A stretch of 15,767 nt of DNA. Source: Caulobacteraceae bacterium. GTDB lineage: Bacteria > Pseudomonadota > Alphaproteobacteria > Caulobacterales > Caulobacteraceae. The translations under genes and the position numbers were made by a program. The stretch lies in NCBI GenBank assembly GCA_028291305.1, contig JAQGII010000172.1:1-15767 (forward strand), written 5' to 3'. This document shows positions 1 to 8,080 of the stretch, one piece after another. How positions within the stretch are numbered: position 1 is the first letter of the stretch; the number at the start of each line of letters is the position of its first letter. The notes beneath the pieces were generated by a model. The model made no database searches, had not been told where the DNA came from, and worked only from the letters and a program-made list of their open reading frames with translations.

Positions 1-151
1 AGGTCCACCGGCGAGCGAGGAAGTCGATCGCGGGCCAGTCCGGATGTTCGGCCACGGCGCGATCGAGCAGGTCGGGCAGCAGGCGGGGTTTCGGCTTGGG
101 CGCACAGGCCGACCCGCCAACCACGGACAGACGTGAGACACTCACTCTCAT
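1..151 (-). CDS. Acyl-CoA synthetase (AMP-forming, FadD-like), N-terminus only, cut by window edge
   Basis: This is a partial gene of 50 codons running off the left edge. Residues 24-50 (LLPDLLDRAVAEHPDWPAID, then FLARRWT) match the start of AMP-forming long-chain acyl-CoA ligases, where a 'lpdlldraa..hpdrpAi.f..r.wTY.eL' segment opens the N-terminal domain. Such enzymes charge fatty acids with CoA using ATP, which would feed the beta-oxidation operon that starts divergently at 304. The ATG at 151 has GGAG about 8 nt upstream and an in-frame TGA four codons before it, so the start is well fixed. The first 23 residues (basic, then small residues with one Cys) are not typical of the family core. 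The AMP-binding motifs lie outside the window, so substrate chain length cannot be judged. A fatty-acid ligase is favoured by context. Confidence 0.75.
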   Translation of the reverse strand, partial: MRVSVSRLSVVGGSACAPKPKPRLLPDLLDRAVAEHPDWPAIDFLARRWT

Positions 152-303
152 GGCCCTGCTCCATCAGAAGCCGCCGCACCGCCTGCGCCTTGAGGCGACC
201 TCGCGGAGCCAAGTCTGACGCAGTATTTGGTTGACGTATAGGGAAATCAGCGGACCAATAAGGCAACGGATATCGAGTCCCGTCTCGTCATGCGAGAGAA
301 GAC
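152..303. promoter_or_regulatory. Divergent promoter region between acyl-CoA synthetase and fadA operon
   Basis: These 152 bp lie between two divergent fatty-acid genes and must hold both promoters. On the plus strand TTGACG at 231-236 is a good -35 match, but the hexamer 17 bp downstream (254-259, ACCAAT) matches the -10 consensus poorly. The TGACG pentamer occurs twice in direct orientation (216-220 and 232-236). The purine-rich GAGAGAAGAC just before 304 is the likely ribosome binding site of fadA. A fatty-acid-responsive repressor site would be expected here from family knowledge, but I cannot identify one. Confidence 0.4.
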
Positions 304-1440
304 ATGAGGAACGCCGTCATCGCGGGCTATGCCCGCTCCCCCTTTCATTTCGCCGGCAAGGGGGCGTTGGCCCGGGTCCGGCCGGACGATCTCGCCGCCG
401 AGGTTCTGCGCGGCCTAATCCGCAAGACCGGCGTCCCACCGGCCGACCTCGAGGATCTGATCCTGGGCTGCGCCTTCCCCGAAGGTGAGCAGGGATTGAA
501 TGTCGCCCGCCTGATCGGCCTGCTGGGCGATCTGCCGCTGTCGGTCGGCGGCATGACCGTGAACCGCTTCTGCGGCTCGTCGATGAGCGCGATCCACATC
601 GCCGTGGGCCAGATCAACATCGGCGCCGGCGAAGCCTTCATCTGCGCGGGCGTGGAGTCGATGAGCCGCGTGCCGATCATGGGCTTCAACCCCCTGCCCA
701 ACCCCGCGCTCGCCCAGAAGACCCCCGGCGCCTACATGAGCATGGGCGAGACCGCCGAAAACGTTGCGGTCAGGCACCAGATCTCGCGTGAGGCCCAGGA
801 CGCTTTCGCGCCGAACAGCCAGCAGAAGGCGGCGGCGGCCCGCGCCGCCGGTCTGTTGGCCGACGAGATCGTGCCGATCACGACCAAGGCGGGCCTGGTC
901 AGTGAAGACGGCGTCATTCGCCCCGACACCACCGCCGAGGGTCTGGCCGCCCTCAAGCCCGCGTTCGATCAGGCCGGAACGGTCACCGCCGGAACCTCCT
1001 CGCCCCTGACCGACGGGGCCTCCGCGGTGCTGGTGACCAGTGAGGACTACGCCCGCGCCCACCAGTTGGAGATCGTCGCCCGCGTCGTCAGCGTCGGCGT
1101 GGCCGGCTGCGCCCCCGAGATCATGGGCATCGGCCCGGTCGGCGCCACGAGGAAGGCGCTGGAACGCGCCTCGATCGGCGTCGGCGACCTGGATGTGGTC
1201 GAGCTCAACGAGGCGTTCGCCTCCCAAGCCCTGGCCTGCATCAACGAGCTTGGACTGAAGGAGGCCACACTCAACATCGACGGTGGCGCCATCGCCCTGG
1301 GCCATCCGCTGGGCGCGACAGGCGCGCGCCTCGTCGGCAAGGCGGCGTCGCTGCTGAGGCGCGTCGGCGGCCGCTATGCGCTGGCCACCCAATGCATCGG
1401 CGGGGGCCAGGGCATCGCCACAGTGCTGGAACGCGTGTGA
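304..1440 (+). CDS. fadA: Acetyl-CoA acyltransferase (3-ketoacyl-CoA thiolase, FadA-type)
   Basis: This 378-residue thiolase performs the last beta-oxidation step, cleaving 3-ketoacyl-CoA with CoA to acetyl-CoA and a shortened acyl-CoA in the cytosol. The nucleophilic cysteine is C90 in NRFCGSS. The C-terminal half carries NEAFA (N302 onward), the GHPLGATGAR motif with catalytic H334, and the second active-site cysteine C364 in QCIGGGQG. Its length is slightly below the usual 390-400. The ATG at 304 follows a purine-rich ribosome binding site. The gene is first in a three-gene operon. Its TGA overlaps the ATG of the next gene by one base (TGATG), implying translational coupling to the hydratase/dehydrogenase partner with which such thiolases usually act. 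A biosynthetic acetoacetyl-CoA thiolase is less likely given the neighbours. Confidence 0.93.
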   Translation: MRNAVIAGYARSPFHFAGKGALARVRPDDLAAEVLRGLIRKTGVPPADLEDLILGCAFPEGEQGLNVARLIGLLGDLPLSVGGMTVNRFCGSSMSAIHIAVGQINIGAGEAFICAGVESMSRVPIMGFNPLPNPALAQKTPGAYMSMGETAENVAVRHQISREAQDAFAPNSQQKAAAARAAGLLADEIVPITTKAGLVSEDGVIRPDTTAEGLAALKPAFDQAGTVTAGTSSPLTDGASAVLVTSEDYARAHQLEIVARVVSVGVAGCAPEIMGIGPVGATRKALERASIGVGDLDVVELNEAFASQALACINELGLKEATLNIDGGAIALGHPLGATGARLVGKAASLLRRVGGRYALATQCIGGGQGIATVLERV

Positions 1441-3758
1441 TGGCCGACGCCCCGATCCGCAAGGTCTGCGTCATCGGCGCCGGCGTTATGGGCGCCGGCA
1501 TCGCCGCCCAGGTCGCCAACGCCGGCGTGCCGGCGCTGCTGCTCGACGTGGTGCGCGATCCCGACCACCGCAACGCCGTCGCCGAAGGCGCGGTGGCCAA
1601 GATGCTCAAGACGGAGCCCGCGCCGTTCATGTCGGAACAGGCCGCCAGGCTCGTGGAGGTCGGGAATATCGAGGACCATCTTGACCGGGCCGCGGACTGC
1701 GACTGGATCATCGAGGCGGTCAGCGAACGGCTCGACGTCAAGCGTTCGCTCTACGCCAGGTTGGACGTTATGCGCCGGCCCGGGGTGGCGATCTCATCCA
1801 ATACCTCGACGATTCCGCTGCATCAGCTGATCGAGGGACGCTCGGACGCCTTCGCGGCCGACTTCCTGATCACCCACTTCTTCAATCCGCCGCGCCACAT
1901 GCGCCTGCTCGAGGTGGTCGTCGGCCCGAAGACCCGTGCGGACATCGCCGCCAAGGTCGAGGCCTTCGCCGACCGCATGCTCGGCAAGACAGTGGTGCGC
2001 GCCAAGGATTCCCCCGGTTTCATCGCCAACCGTATCGGGACCTACTGGCTCCAGCTCGGCATCAACGCGGCCTTGGACCTCGGCCTTACGGTCGAAGAGG
2101 CGGATGCGATCGCCGGCAGGCCGATGGGCGTGCCCAAGACCGGGATTTTCGGCCTCATCGACCTGGTCGGCCTGGACCTGATGCCCCACATCCAGGCAAG
2201 CCTGCAATCGACCCTGCCGCCCACGGACGCCTTCCACCAAACCGTCCGCAAGATTCCCCTGATCGAGCGGATGATCGCCGGGGGCTACACGGGGCGCAAA
2301 GGCAAGGGCGGCTTCTATCGCCTCGATTCCAGCAGGCAGCGCGAGGCGATCGACCTCGTCTCCGGCGACTACCGTCCCCTGATCCCGGCGGCAGGCCCGT
2401 CCGGCCCGGCCGCCAAGGGCGACATCGCCGCCCTGATCCGCAGCCCGGACAGGGCCGGACAGTATGCCTGGGCGGTGCTGGGCCCGGTCCTGGCCTACGC
2501 CGCCGCCCTGGTTCCCGAAGCCGCCGACGACATCGTGGCGATCGATGACGCGATGAAGCTCGGTTACAACTGGGCCTATGGACCGTTCGAGCTGATCGAC
2601 AAGATCGGCGCGGCGCCGCTGGTCGCCAGGCTCGAACAACAAGGCCTGGCCGTTGCGCCGCTGCTGATGCTCGCCGGCCAGCGCAGCTTCTATCGGGTCG
2701 AGGACGGCAGGCGCCAATATCTGGGGCTGGACGGCGGCTATCACGACGTCGTCCGCCCCGACGGGGTCCTGCGCCTGGAGGACGTCAAGCGGGCAACGCA
2801 ACCGCTGCTCAAGACCGGCTCCGCAGCGCTCTGGGACATCGGCGACGGCGTCGTCTGCCTGGAATTCACCGGCAAGATGAACGCGCTCGACGGCGAGGTC
2901 ATGGCGCTGATCGGCAAGGCGATCCCGCTGATCCAGCAGAGCTACAAGGCCCTGGTGCTCTACAACGACGGGCCCAACTTCTCCGCCGGGGCCAATCTCG
3001 GCCTGGCCCTGTTCGCCATCAACATCGCCGCCTGGAGCGAGATCGGCAAGTTGGTCGCCGAGGGCCAGGCGGCCTACAAGGCCCTGAAGTACGCCCCCTT
3101 CCCCGTGGTCGGCGCGCCCTCCGGCATGGCCCTGGGCGGCGCCTGCGAAATCCTGCTCCATGCCGACGCCATCCAGGCCCATGCCGAGAGCTATATCGGC
3201 CTGGTCGAATGCGGCGTGGGGCTGATCCCCGGCTGGGGCGGCTGCGGCGAGACGATCGACCGCTGGGTGAAGAGCGGCCGCCTGCCCAAGGGGCCGATGC
3301 CGGCCGCCGCCAAGGTGTTCGAGATCGTCAGCACGGCCACCGTCTCCAGGTCGGCGGCCCATGCCAGGGAGCTGATGATCCTGCGCGACGGCGACGCGAT
3401 CACCATGAACCGCGACCGCCTGCTGCTCGACGCCAAGGCCAAGGCCCTGTCCCTGGTCGACGGCTACCAGCCGCCCCAGGCGCCGCAGTTCCACCTGCCC
3501 GGCGACAGCGGCCATACCGCCCTGGCGATGGCGGCCGACAGTTTCCACAAACGCGGGCTGGCGACCGATTACGACCTCGTCGTGGCGGGCGCCCTGGCCC
3601 AGGTCCTGACCGGCGGCGCGGCCGATCTCGTCGATCCCGTCAGCGAGGCCGACATGCTGGCGCTGGAGCGCGACGCCTTCGCCGCCCGCGTCCGCGATCC
3701 CCGCACCATTGCCCGGATCGAGCATATGCTCGAAACCGGCAAGCCGCTCAGGAACTGA
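1440..3758 (+). CDS. fadN: Bifunctional 3-hydroxyacyl-CoA dehydrogenase / enoyl-CoA hydratase, FadN-type domain order
   Basis: The protein has 772 residues. Unlike E. coli FadB, the dehydrogenase comes first: a Rossmann motif GAGVMGAG at residues 13-20, S-N-T-S around 120-123, and the catalytic pair H146 (HFFNPP) and E158, with N197 in SPGFIANRIG. A 3HCDH C-terminal domain follows, probably duplicated, up to about residue 455. A crotonase-fold hydratase forms the C-terminal half. It keeps both catalytic glutamates, E570 (GGACE) and E590 (GLVECGVG), spaced 20 apart as in rat enoyl-CoA hydratase, plus the oxyanion-hole segment NFSAGANL. It hydrates 2-enoyl-CoA and oxidises the product with NAD+. 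ATG 1440 overlaps the thiolase stop; a GTG at 1437 is an alternative start. The order and length match Bacillus FadN. At least ten arginines use AGG. Confidence 0.92.
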   Translation: MADAPIRKVCVIGAGVMGAGIAAQVANAGVPALLLDVVRDPDHRNAVAEGAVAKMLKTEPAPFMSEQAARLVEVGNIEDHLDRAADCDWIIEAVSERLDVKRSLYARLDVMRRPGVAISSNTSTIPLHQLIEGRSDAFAADFLITHFFNPPRHMRLLEVVVGPKTRADIAAKVEAFADRMLGKTVVRAKDSPGFIANRIGTYWLQLGINAALDLGLTVEEADAIAGRPMGVPKTGIFGLIDLVGLDLMPHIQASLQSTLPPTDAFHQTVRKIPLIERMIAGGYTGRKGKGGFYRLDSSRQREAIDLVSGDYRPLIPAAGPSGPAAKGDIAALIRSPDRAGQYAWAVLGPVLAYAAALVPEAADDIVAIDDAMKLGYNWAYGPFELIDKIGAAPLVARLEQQGLAVAPLLMLAGQRSFYRVEDGRRQYLGLDGGYHDVVRPDGVLRLEDVKRATQPLLKTGSAALWDIGDGVVCLEFTGKMNALDGEVMALIGKAIPLIQQSYKALVLYNDGPNFSAGANLGLALFAINIAAWSEIGKLVAEGQAAYKALKYAPFPVVGAPSGMALGGACEILLHADAIQAHAESYIGLVECGVGLIPGWGGCGETIDRWVKSGRLPKGPMPAAAKVFEIVSTATVSRSAAHARELMILRDGDAITMNRDRLLLDAKAKALSLVDGYQPPQAPQFHLPGDSGHTALAMAADSFHKRGLATDYDLVVAGALAQVLTGGAADLVDPVSEADMLALERDAFAARVRDPRTIARIEHMLETGKPLRN

Positions 3759-3762
3759 GGCC

Positions 3763-5553
3763 ATGCAGGTCTACGACGCCCCGCTCCGCGACATGCGTTT
3801 CGTCCTGCACGAACTGCACCAGGACGACGGCTTCGGCGGCCTTGCCCATTTCCGGGACTTCACCCCCGACCTGCTCGATGCGGTGCTGGAGGAGGCCGCG
3901 CGCTTCACCAGGGAAGTGCTGCTGCCGCTCAACGCCAGCGGCGACGCCGAGGGCTGCCGGATCGAGAACGGCATGGTCTACACGCCGAGGGGATTCCAGC
4001 AGGCCTACGACCGGTTCCGCGCGGGCGGCTGGTGCGCGCTCGCCAACGACCCGGCGTTCGGCGGTCAGGGTCTGCCTGAGACCGTCAACAAGCTGGTCGA
4101 GGAGATGATCTGCGCCGCCAATGTGGCGTTCAGCCTCTATCCGGGGCTGACCCACGGCGCGACGACCGCCATCGAGGGCCATGCCTCCGACGAGCTGAAG
4201 CAGGCCTACCTGCCCAAACTGGTCGAGGGCGTCTGGTCCGCCACCATGTGCCTGACCGAGGCGCAGTGCGGCACCGACCTGGGCCTGCTGCGCACCCGGG
4301 CGACGCCGCAGGCCGACGGCTCTTACCAGATCAACGGTTCGAAGATCTTCATCTCGGCCGGCGAGCACGACCTGACCGAGAACATCGTCCACCTCGTCCT
4401 GGCGCGCCTGCCCGACGCACCGGCCGGGGTGAAAGGCATCAGCCTGTTCCTGGCGCCCAAATATCTACCGGACCCCGCTGGCGCGCCCGGCGCCCGCAAC
4501 GGCGTGTCCTGCGCCAACATCGAGCACAAGATGGGCATGACGGCGGCCGCCACCTGCCAGCTGAACTTCGACGATACGACCGGCTGGCTGGTCGGCCAGC
4601 CGAACAAGGGCATGGCCGCGATGTTCACCATGATGAACGCCGAGCGCGTCTCGGTCGGCGTCCAGGGCCTCGGCATCGCCGAAGCCGCCTACCAGGGCGC
4701 GGTCGCCTACGCCAAGGACCGCCTGCAGGGGCGCTCCCTCGCCGGGGCCAAACGGCCGGACCTGCCCGCCGACCCGATCATCGTCCATCCGGACGTGCGC
4801 CGCATGCTGATGACCATCCGCGCCTACAACGAAGGCTGCCGGGCGCTCGGCGGCTGGGTCGCCCGGGCCATGGATGCGGAAAAGTTCGCCGACGACCCCG
4901 AGGTGAAGGCCCACGCCGCCGATTTCGTGGCGCTGATGACGCCGGTGGTCAAGGCGCTGTTCACCGACCTGGGTTTCGAGGCGACCAATCTCGGCGTCCA
5001 GGTCTACGGCGGGCATGGCTATATCCGCGATCACGGCATGGAGCAGTATGTGCGCGATGCGCGCATCACCATGATCTACGAGGGGACCAACGGCATCCAG
5101 GGGCTCGACCTGGTGGGCCGCAAGCTCGGCGCCCACACCGGCCGCTATCTGCGGTCCTTCTTCCATCCGGTGTCCGCCTTCCTCGAGGCCGGGCAGGACG
5201 ACGCCCGGCTCGGGCCGATGGTCGCCGACCTCAAGAAGGCCTTCGGCGCGCTCCAGCTCGCCACCGGCACGGTCGCGCAGCGCGGGCTTGGCGACCCGGA
5301 GGAGGCGGGCGCCGCCGGGACCGACTATCTGCGGCTGATCGGCCTTGTCGCCATGGGCTATTGCTTCGTGAAGTCCGCCAGGATCGCGACGGAGCGCCTG
5401 GCGCAGGGCGCCGATGACGCCGCCTTCTACAAGGCCAAGATCGACACCGCCGCCTTCTTCTGCGACCGCATCCTGCCCCAGGCGAGCGCGTGCTTCCTCG
5501 CGATCAAGGCAGGCAAGCGGTCCATGATGGCCCTGGACGAGGCGGCCTTCTGA
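3763..5553 (+). CDS. fadE: Acyl-CoA dehydrogenase, long form with N- and C-terminal extensions (FadE-type)
   Basis: This 596-residue flavoprotein catalyses the first beta-oxidation step, acyl-CoA to 2-enoyl-CoA with FAD. It is longer than the roughly 380-residue core family. The extra N-terminal segment (about 1-75) and a C-terminal helical domain (about 465-596) are typical of the long bacterial form paired with FadN-type proteins (Bacillus FadE is of similar size). Core signatures visible are CLTEAQCGTDLG, KIFISAGEHDL, the MNAERVSVGVQGLG helix, YGGHGYIRDHGMEQ and the catalytic base E440 in MIYEGTNGIQ. Start choice: the ATG at 3763 sits 4 bp after the upstream TGA with a GGAACTGAGG ribosome binding site, and an in-frame upstream ATG at 3709 lies inside the previous gene. 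It is third in the operon and ends 10 bp from the convergent aidB-like stop. Confidence 0.92.
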   Translation: MQVYDAPLRDMRFVLHELHQDDGFGGLAHFRDFTPDLLDAVLEEAARFTREVLLPLNASGDAEGCRIENGMVYTPRGFQQAYDRFRAGGWCALANDPAFGGQGLPETVNKLVEEMICAANVAFSLYPGLTHGATTAIEGHASDELKQAYLPKLVEGVWSATMCLTEAQCGTDLGLLRTRATPQADGSYQINGSKIFISAGEHDLTENIVHLVLARLPDAPAGVKGISLFLAPKYLPDPAGAPGARNGVSCANIEHKMGMTAAATCQLNFDDTTGWLVGQPNKGMAAMFTMMNAERVSVGVQGLGIAEAAYQGAVAYAKDRLQGRSLAGAKRPDLPADPIIVHPDVRRMLMTIRAYNEGCRALGGWVARAMDAEKFADDPEVKAHAADFVALMTPVVKALFTDLGFEATNLGVQVYGGHGYIRDHGMEQYVRDARITMIYEGTNGIQGLDLVGRKLGAHTGRYLRSFFHPVSAFLEAGQDDARLGPMVADLKKAFGALQLATGTVAQRGLGDPEEAGAAGTDYLRLIGLVAMGYCFVKSARIATERLAQGADDAAFYKAKIDTAAFFCDRILPQASACFLAIKAGKRSMMALDEAAF

Positions 5554-5563
5554 TCCTCGCAAC

Positions 5564-7192
5564 TCACGCTGCGGCCGGCTTGGCGCGGTCGATGATGGCG
5601 CCGTGGTCAACCGCCGCATGGCTGGCGCCGTAGGCGAAGGCGGGACGTTCGAGCCGCAGGCGGCAGAAGGCGTCGGCGACGGGGCTGTCCGCGGCCAGCA
5701 GGATCGCCGCCTGGGCGACCACGGCCATCCGCTCGACCGCATGGCGCGCGGCAACCTCCTCCGGCTCGCTGAAATCGAGACCGGTCAGGGCGGCGTCATA
5801 GCCCGGATCGCGGCCGGCCGCCGACGCCAAAAGATCGCGCAGGGCGGCGACCGCCGCGGGCTCCCGTTGCAGGACGCGTTTCACATCCAGGGCAATGACG
5901 TTGCTCGACCCCTCCCAGATCGCGTTCAGCGGCGAGGCGCGGAACAGCCGGGGCAAGGGTCCGGTCTCGACATAGCCCGCCCCGCCCAGGCACTCCATCG
6001 CCTCATAGACGAAGCCGGGCGTGCGCTTGCAGACCCAGTATTTGGCGAGCGGCGTCAGCAGGCGGGCGAGCGGCTCCCCGGCGTCGACCGCGGCGGCCAG
6101 CCGAAAGCCCATGGCCGTCGCCGCCTCGCTTTCGACGGCAAGGTCGGCCAGGACCTCGCGCATCGCGGGATGGTCGACCAGACGCTTGTGGAAGGCCATG
6201 CGGTGGTCCGCATGCCAGAGCGCCTGCACCAGCGCCGCGCGCATGGTCGCCGCCGAGCCGATCACGCAGTCCAGCCGGGTGTGCTGCACCATCGGCAGGA
6301 TGGTTGGTATGCCGCGCCCCTCCTCGCCGATGCGCCAGCCGAAGGCTTGATGGTACTCGATCTCCGCCGAGGCGTTCGACTGGTCGCCGAGCTTGTCCTT
6401 CAACTGGACGATCTGAAAGCCGCGGTTGCGTTCGCCGTCCGGCAGCCAGCGCGGCACGAGCAGGCAGGTCGGGCCCAGATCGGTGTTGGCCAGAGTCAGG
6501 AAGGCGTCGGACATGGGCGCCGAACAGAACCATTTATGACCGGTCAGCACGAAGACCTCGCGGCTGGCGTCGATGGCTTCGGCGCGGGTGGTGTTGGCGC
6601 GCAGGTCCGATCCGCCCTGTTTCTCGGTCATCGCCATGCCGAGGGTGACGCCGGCCTTCTGCGGCGCCGGCCGGCAGGCAGGGTCATAGCGGCCGGCGAG
6701 GACCCGCGGCGTCCATTCCCCGCCAACGGCAGGGTTGGCCGCAAGCACCGGCATGGCCGCATAGGTCATGGTCATCGGGCAGATGACCCCGGCGTCGACC
6801 TGGCCGAGGACGAAGCTCAACGCGGCATGCAGCGCATGGCCGGCGGGGGCGCCGTCCCAGGCGACCGCGGCGATCCCGGCGTCGAGCCCGAGCGCCATCA
6901 GCTGATGATAGGCGGGATGGAACCGCACCTCGTCGATGCGACGGCCGTAACGATCGTAGCCCTCGAGCACGGGCCTGACGCGGTTGGCTTCGCGCCCCCA
7001 TTCGATGACTTCGGCCGAGCCCGCCCGCCGGCCGAACTGCGACAGTCGCGGCGCATGTTGCGCGCCGCCAGCGCGCGCGACGGCGCTGGTCAGGGCGTGG
7101 TCGCCTGCAAACAGATCGACGTCCTCGAAAGGCGGCGGCTGGTTGGTCGCCTCGTGGGTCCCGAGGACCCCGATCGGTCTGTAAGGAGCCAT
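5564..7192 (-). CDS. aidB: AidB-type acyl-CoA dehydrogenase family protein
   Basis: The 542-residue product has the AidB hallmarks: an N-terminal HEATNQPPPFEDVDLF stretch (residues 13-28), MTEKQGGSDLRANTT in the flavin-domain region, GHKWFCSAPMSD, and NAIWEGSSNVIALDV with the candidate catalytic glutamate E427. Length matches E. coli AidB (541). AidB is a flavin-containing acyl-CoA dehydrogenase homologue induced by alkylation stress that binds DNA; its physiological substrate is unsettled. Many homologues are annotated as isovaleryl- or acyl-CoA dehydrogenases, so either role is possible here beside a beta-oxidation operon. The start at 7192 has GGGAGA about 8 nt upstream. The reading frame stays open upstream to 7615, but that portion shows no family similarity. 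The gene converges on fadE with only 10 bp between stops. Confidence 0.88.
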   Translation of the reverse strand: MAPYRPIGVLGTHEATNQPPPFEDVDLFAGDHALTSAVARAGGAQHAPRLSQFGRRAGSAEVIEWGREANRVRPVLEGYDRYGRRIDEVRFHPAYHQLMALGLDAGIAAVAWDGAPAGHALHAALSFVLGQVDAGVICPMTMTYAAMPVLAANPAVGGEWTPRVLAGRYDPACRPAPQKAGVTLGMAMTEKQGGSDLRANTTRAEAIDASREVFVLTGHKWFCSAPMSDAFLTLANTDLGPTCLLVPRWLPDGERNRGFQIVQLKDKLGDQSNASAEIEYHQAFGWRIGEEGRGIPTILPMVQHTRLDCVIGSAATMRAALVQALWHADHRMAFHKRLVDHPAMREVLADLAVESEAATAMGFRLAAAVDAGEPLARLLTPLAKYWVCKRTPGFVYEAMECLGGAGYVETGPLPRLFRASPLNAIWEGSSNVIALDVKRVLQREPAAVAALRDLLASAAGRDPGYDAALTGLDFSEPEEVAARHAVERMAVVAQAAILLAADSPVADAFCRLRLERPAFAYGASHAAVDHGAIIDRAKPAAA

Positions 7193-7358
7193 CGGATGTC
7201 TCCCGGAGCGGTATCCCCGGCTTCGGCGGACACCCAGCGTCGCGATTGTACGATCTTCCACAGGGAAGGGCACGAAAAGGCTGGAACAGCCGATCTTCGG
7301 ATGGAGGCCAGGCCTCACGCGGTTGACGCCGGGTCGCCTCGCCATGCCGGCGACGTCT
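7193..7358 (-). promoter_or_regulatory. Leader of aidB-like gene with candidate -10 box
   Basis: These 166 bp separate the AraC-like regulator stop from the aidB-like start on the same strand. On the minus strand TACAAT (plus-strand 7245-7250) differs from the -10 consensus at one base and lies about 52 nt before the start codon. No good -35 hexamer is visible 16-18 bp further upstream, so the promoter may depend on an activator. The neighbouring AraC-family gene would be the obvious candidate. Confidence 0.3.
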
Positions 7359-7826
7359 TCAAGACCTGGGGTGCGACGCCTGGGCCTGCTTGAGCGCGCT
7401 GGGCGAAAGCCCGAACTTCCTGCGGAACGCCCGGCAGAAGTGGGCTTCGCTGAGGAAGCCCGTCCGGTAGGCCACCTGGGAAATGCGGGGAGCGCCGGCG
7501 TCGCCGCTGAGCAACAGCCATGCCCTGTTGAGGCGGGCTTCGAGGATGTACCGGCCGACGCCGCGGGACTCCGGAAACAGCCGGTATAGCGCGGAGCGCG
7601 ACATGTGCACCGCATCGGCCACCTCGCCGGGCGACAGGGACGGGGATGCGAGATGCTGCTCGATGAACGCCTTCGCCCGCTCCCGTTGCAGCGACTGAAC
7701 CGGCCCGCTCATGTCTTCTGGCCGTCCTGACTCGCTCGGGGCGTTAACTTCAGACGCAATAAGACCGACGGGCACAGCAGTTTTTGCCGGCGTCAGATCA
7801 TATCTCCGGATCGGAGCCAAATCCAT
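7359..7826 (-). CDS. Small AraC-family transcriptional regulator (DNA-binding domain only)
   Basis: The 155-residue protein carries a complete AraC/XylS double helix-turn-helix from about residue 50 to 146. The first HTH is around 66-84 (LSPGEVADAVHMSRSALYRLF), and the second is around 114-135 with the family signature GFLSEAHFCRAFRRKFG at 123-139. The GGVxRYI-like 'RGVGRYILEARL' linker helix places it with regulators that normally have an N-terminal AraC_binding_2 sensor domain, but only about 48 unassigned residues precede the HTH. It has one cysteine (C131), inside the HTH, and no methyl-acceptor domain, so it is not Ada. ATG 7826 is chosen because GGGGGTGAG lies just upstream; a GTG at 7841 would add five residues. 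It lies upstream of and in line with the aidB-like gene, which it may control. Confidence 0.85.
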   Translation of the reverse strand: MDLAPIRRYDLTPAKTAVPVGLIASEVNAPSESGRPEDMSGPVQSLQRERAKAFIEQHLASPSLSPGEVADAVHMSRSALYRLFPESRGVGRYILEARLNRAWLLLSGDAGAPRISQVAYRTGFLSEAHFCRAFRRKFGLSPSALKQAQASHPRS

Positions 7827-8080
7827 ACTCACCCCCAACACAACATCATATGTAAATCCGGCCGCAGCTCAGCTATAATCGCATTCGATACTCTATATTT
7901 CGAGATTAGCACAGTTCTACAACTCTGGGACGGCCGGACAAGGCTTTGAGACACTCGGTCAATTACATCTCTGCGCGATTGCGTAATCATCATTCCGCAC
8001 CGCCAGTCCAACGGCCCATCGCTCGGCCTTCCCGGCCGATGCATCTCCGGGGGAAGTGAAGCGGTCTTGCGGAGGCAAAG
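7827..8080. promoter_or_regulatory. AT-rich divergent promoter region between araC-like gene and urcA
   Basis: This 254-bp gap between divergent genes contains the most AT-rich stretch of the window (about 7840-7925), with TATA-like hexamers on the minus strand near 7875-7900 (TATAGC, TATAGA). It very likely holds the araC-like promoter, but I cannot pair any of these confidently with a -35. On the plus side, GGAGG at about 8070-8074, some 6 bp before the ATG at 8081, is a strong ribosome binding site for the UrcA gene. A 71-codon open frame across part of this region (7829-8044, minus) resembles nothing known and is not called. Confidence 0.4.

Noticed and set aside
224..260. TTTGGT and ACCAATA as arms of an operator before fadA
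   Set aside because: The arms match over only about 5 bp and are over 20 bp apart; no better than chance in this stretch.
1794..3764. A 656-codon open frame antisense to the FadN-type gene
   Set aside because: Low-complexity composition typical of antisense frames in GC-rich DNA; the plus-strand frame has all catalytic residues.
5603..7393. A 596-codon plus-strand frame over the aidB-like gene
   Set aside because: It lacks any recognisable domain, whereas the minus-strand frame shows complete AidB motifs and a good ribosome binding site.
7829..8044. A 71-codon minus-strand frame upstream of the AraC-like gene, considered as a frameshifted sensor domain
   Set aside because: It is in a different frame, resembles no AraC sensor segment, and covers the AT-rich promoter region.
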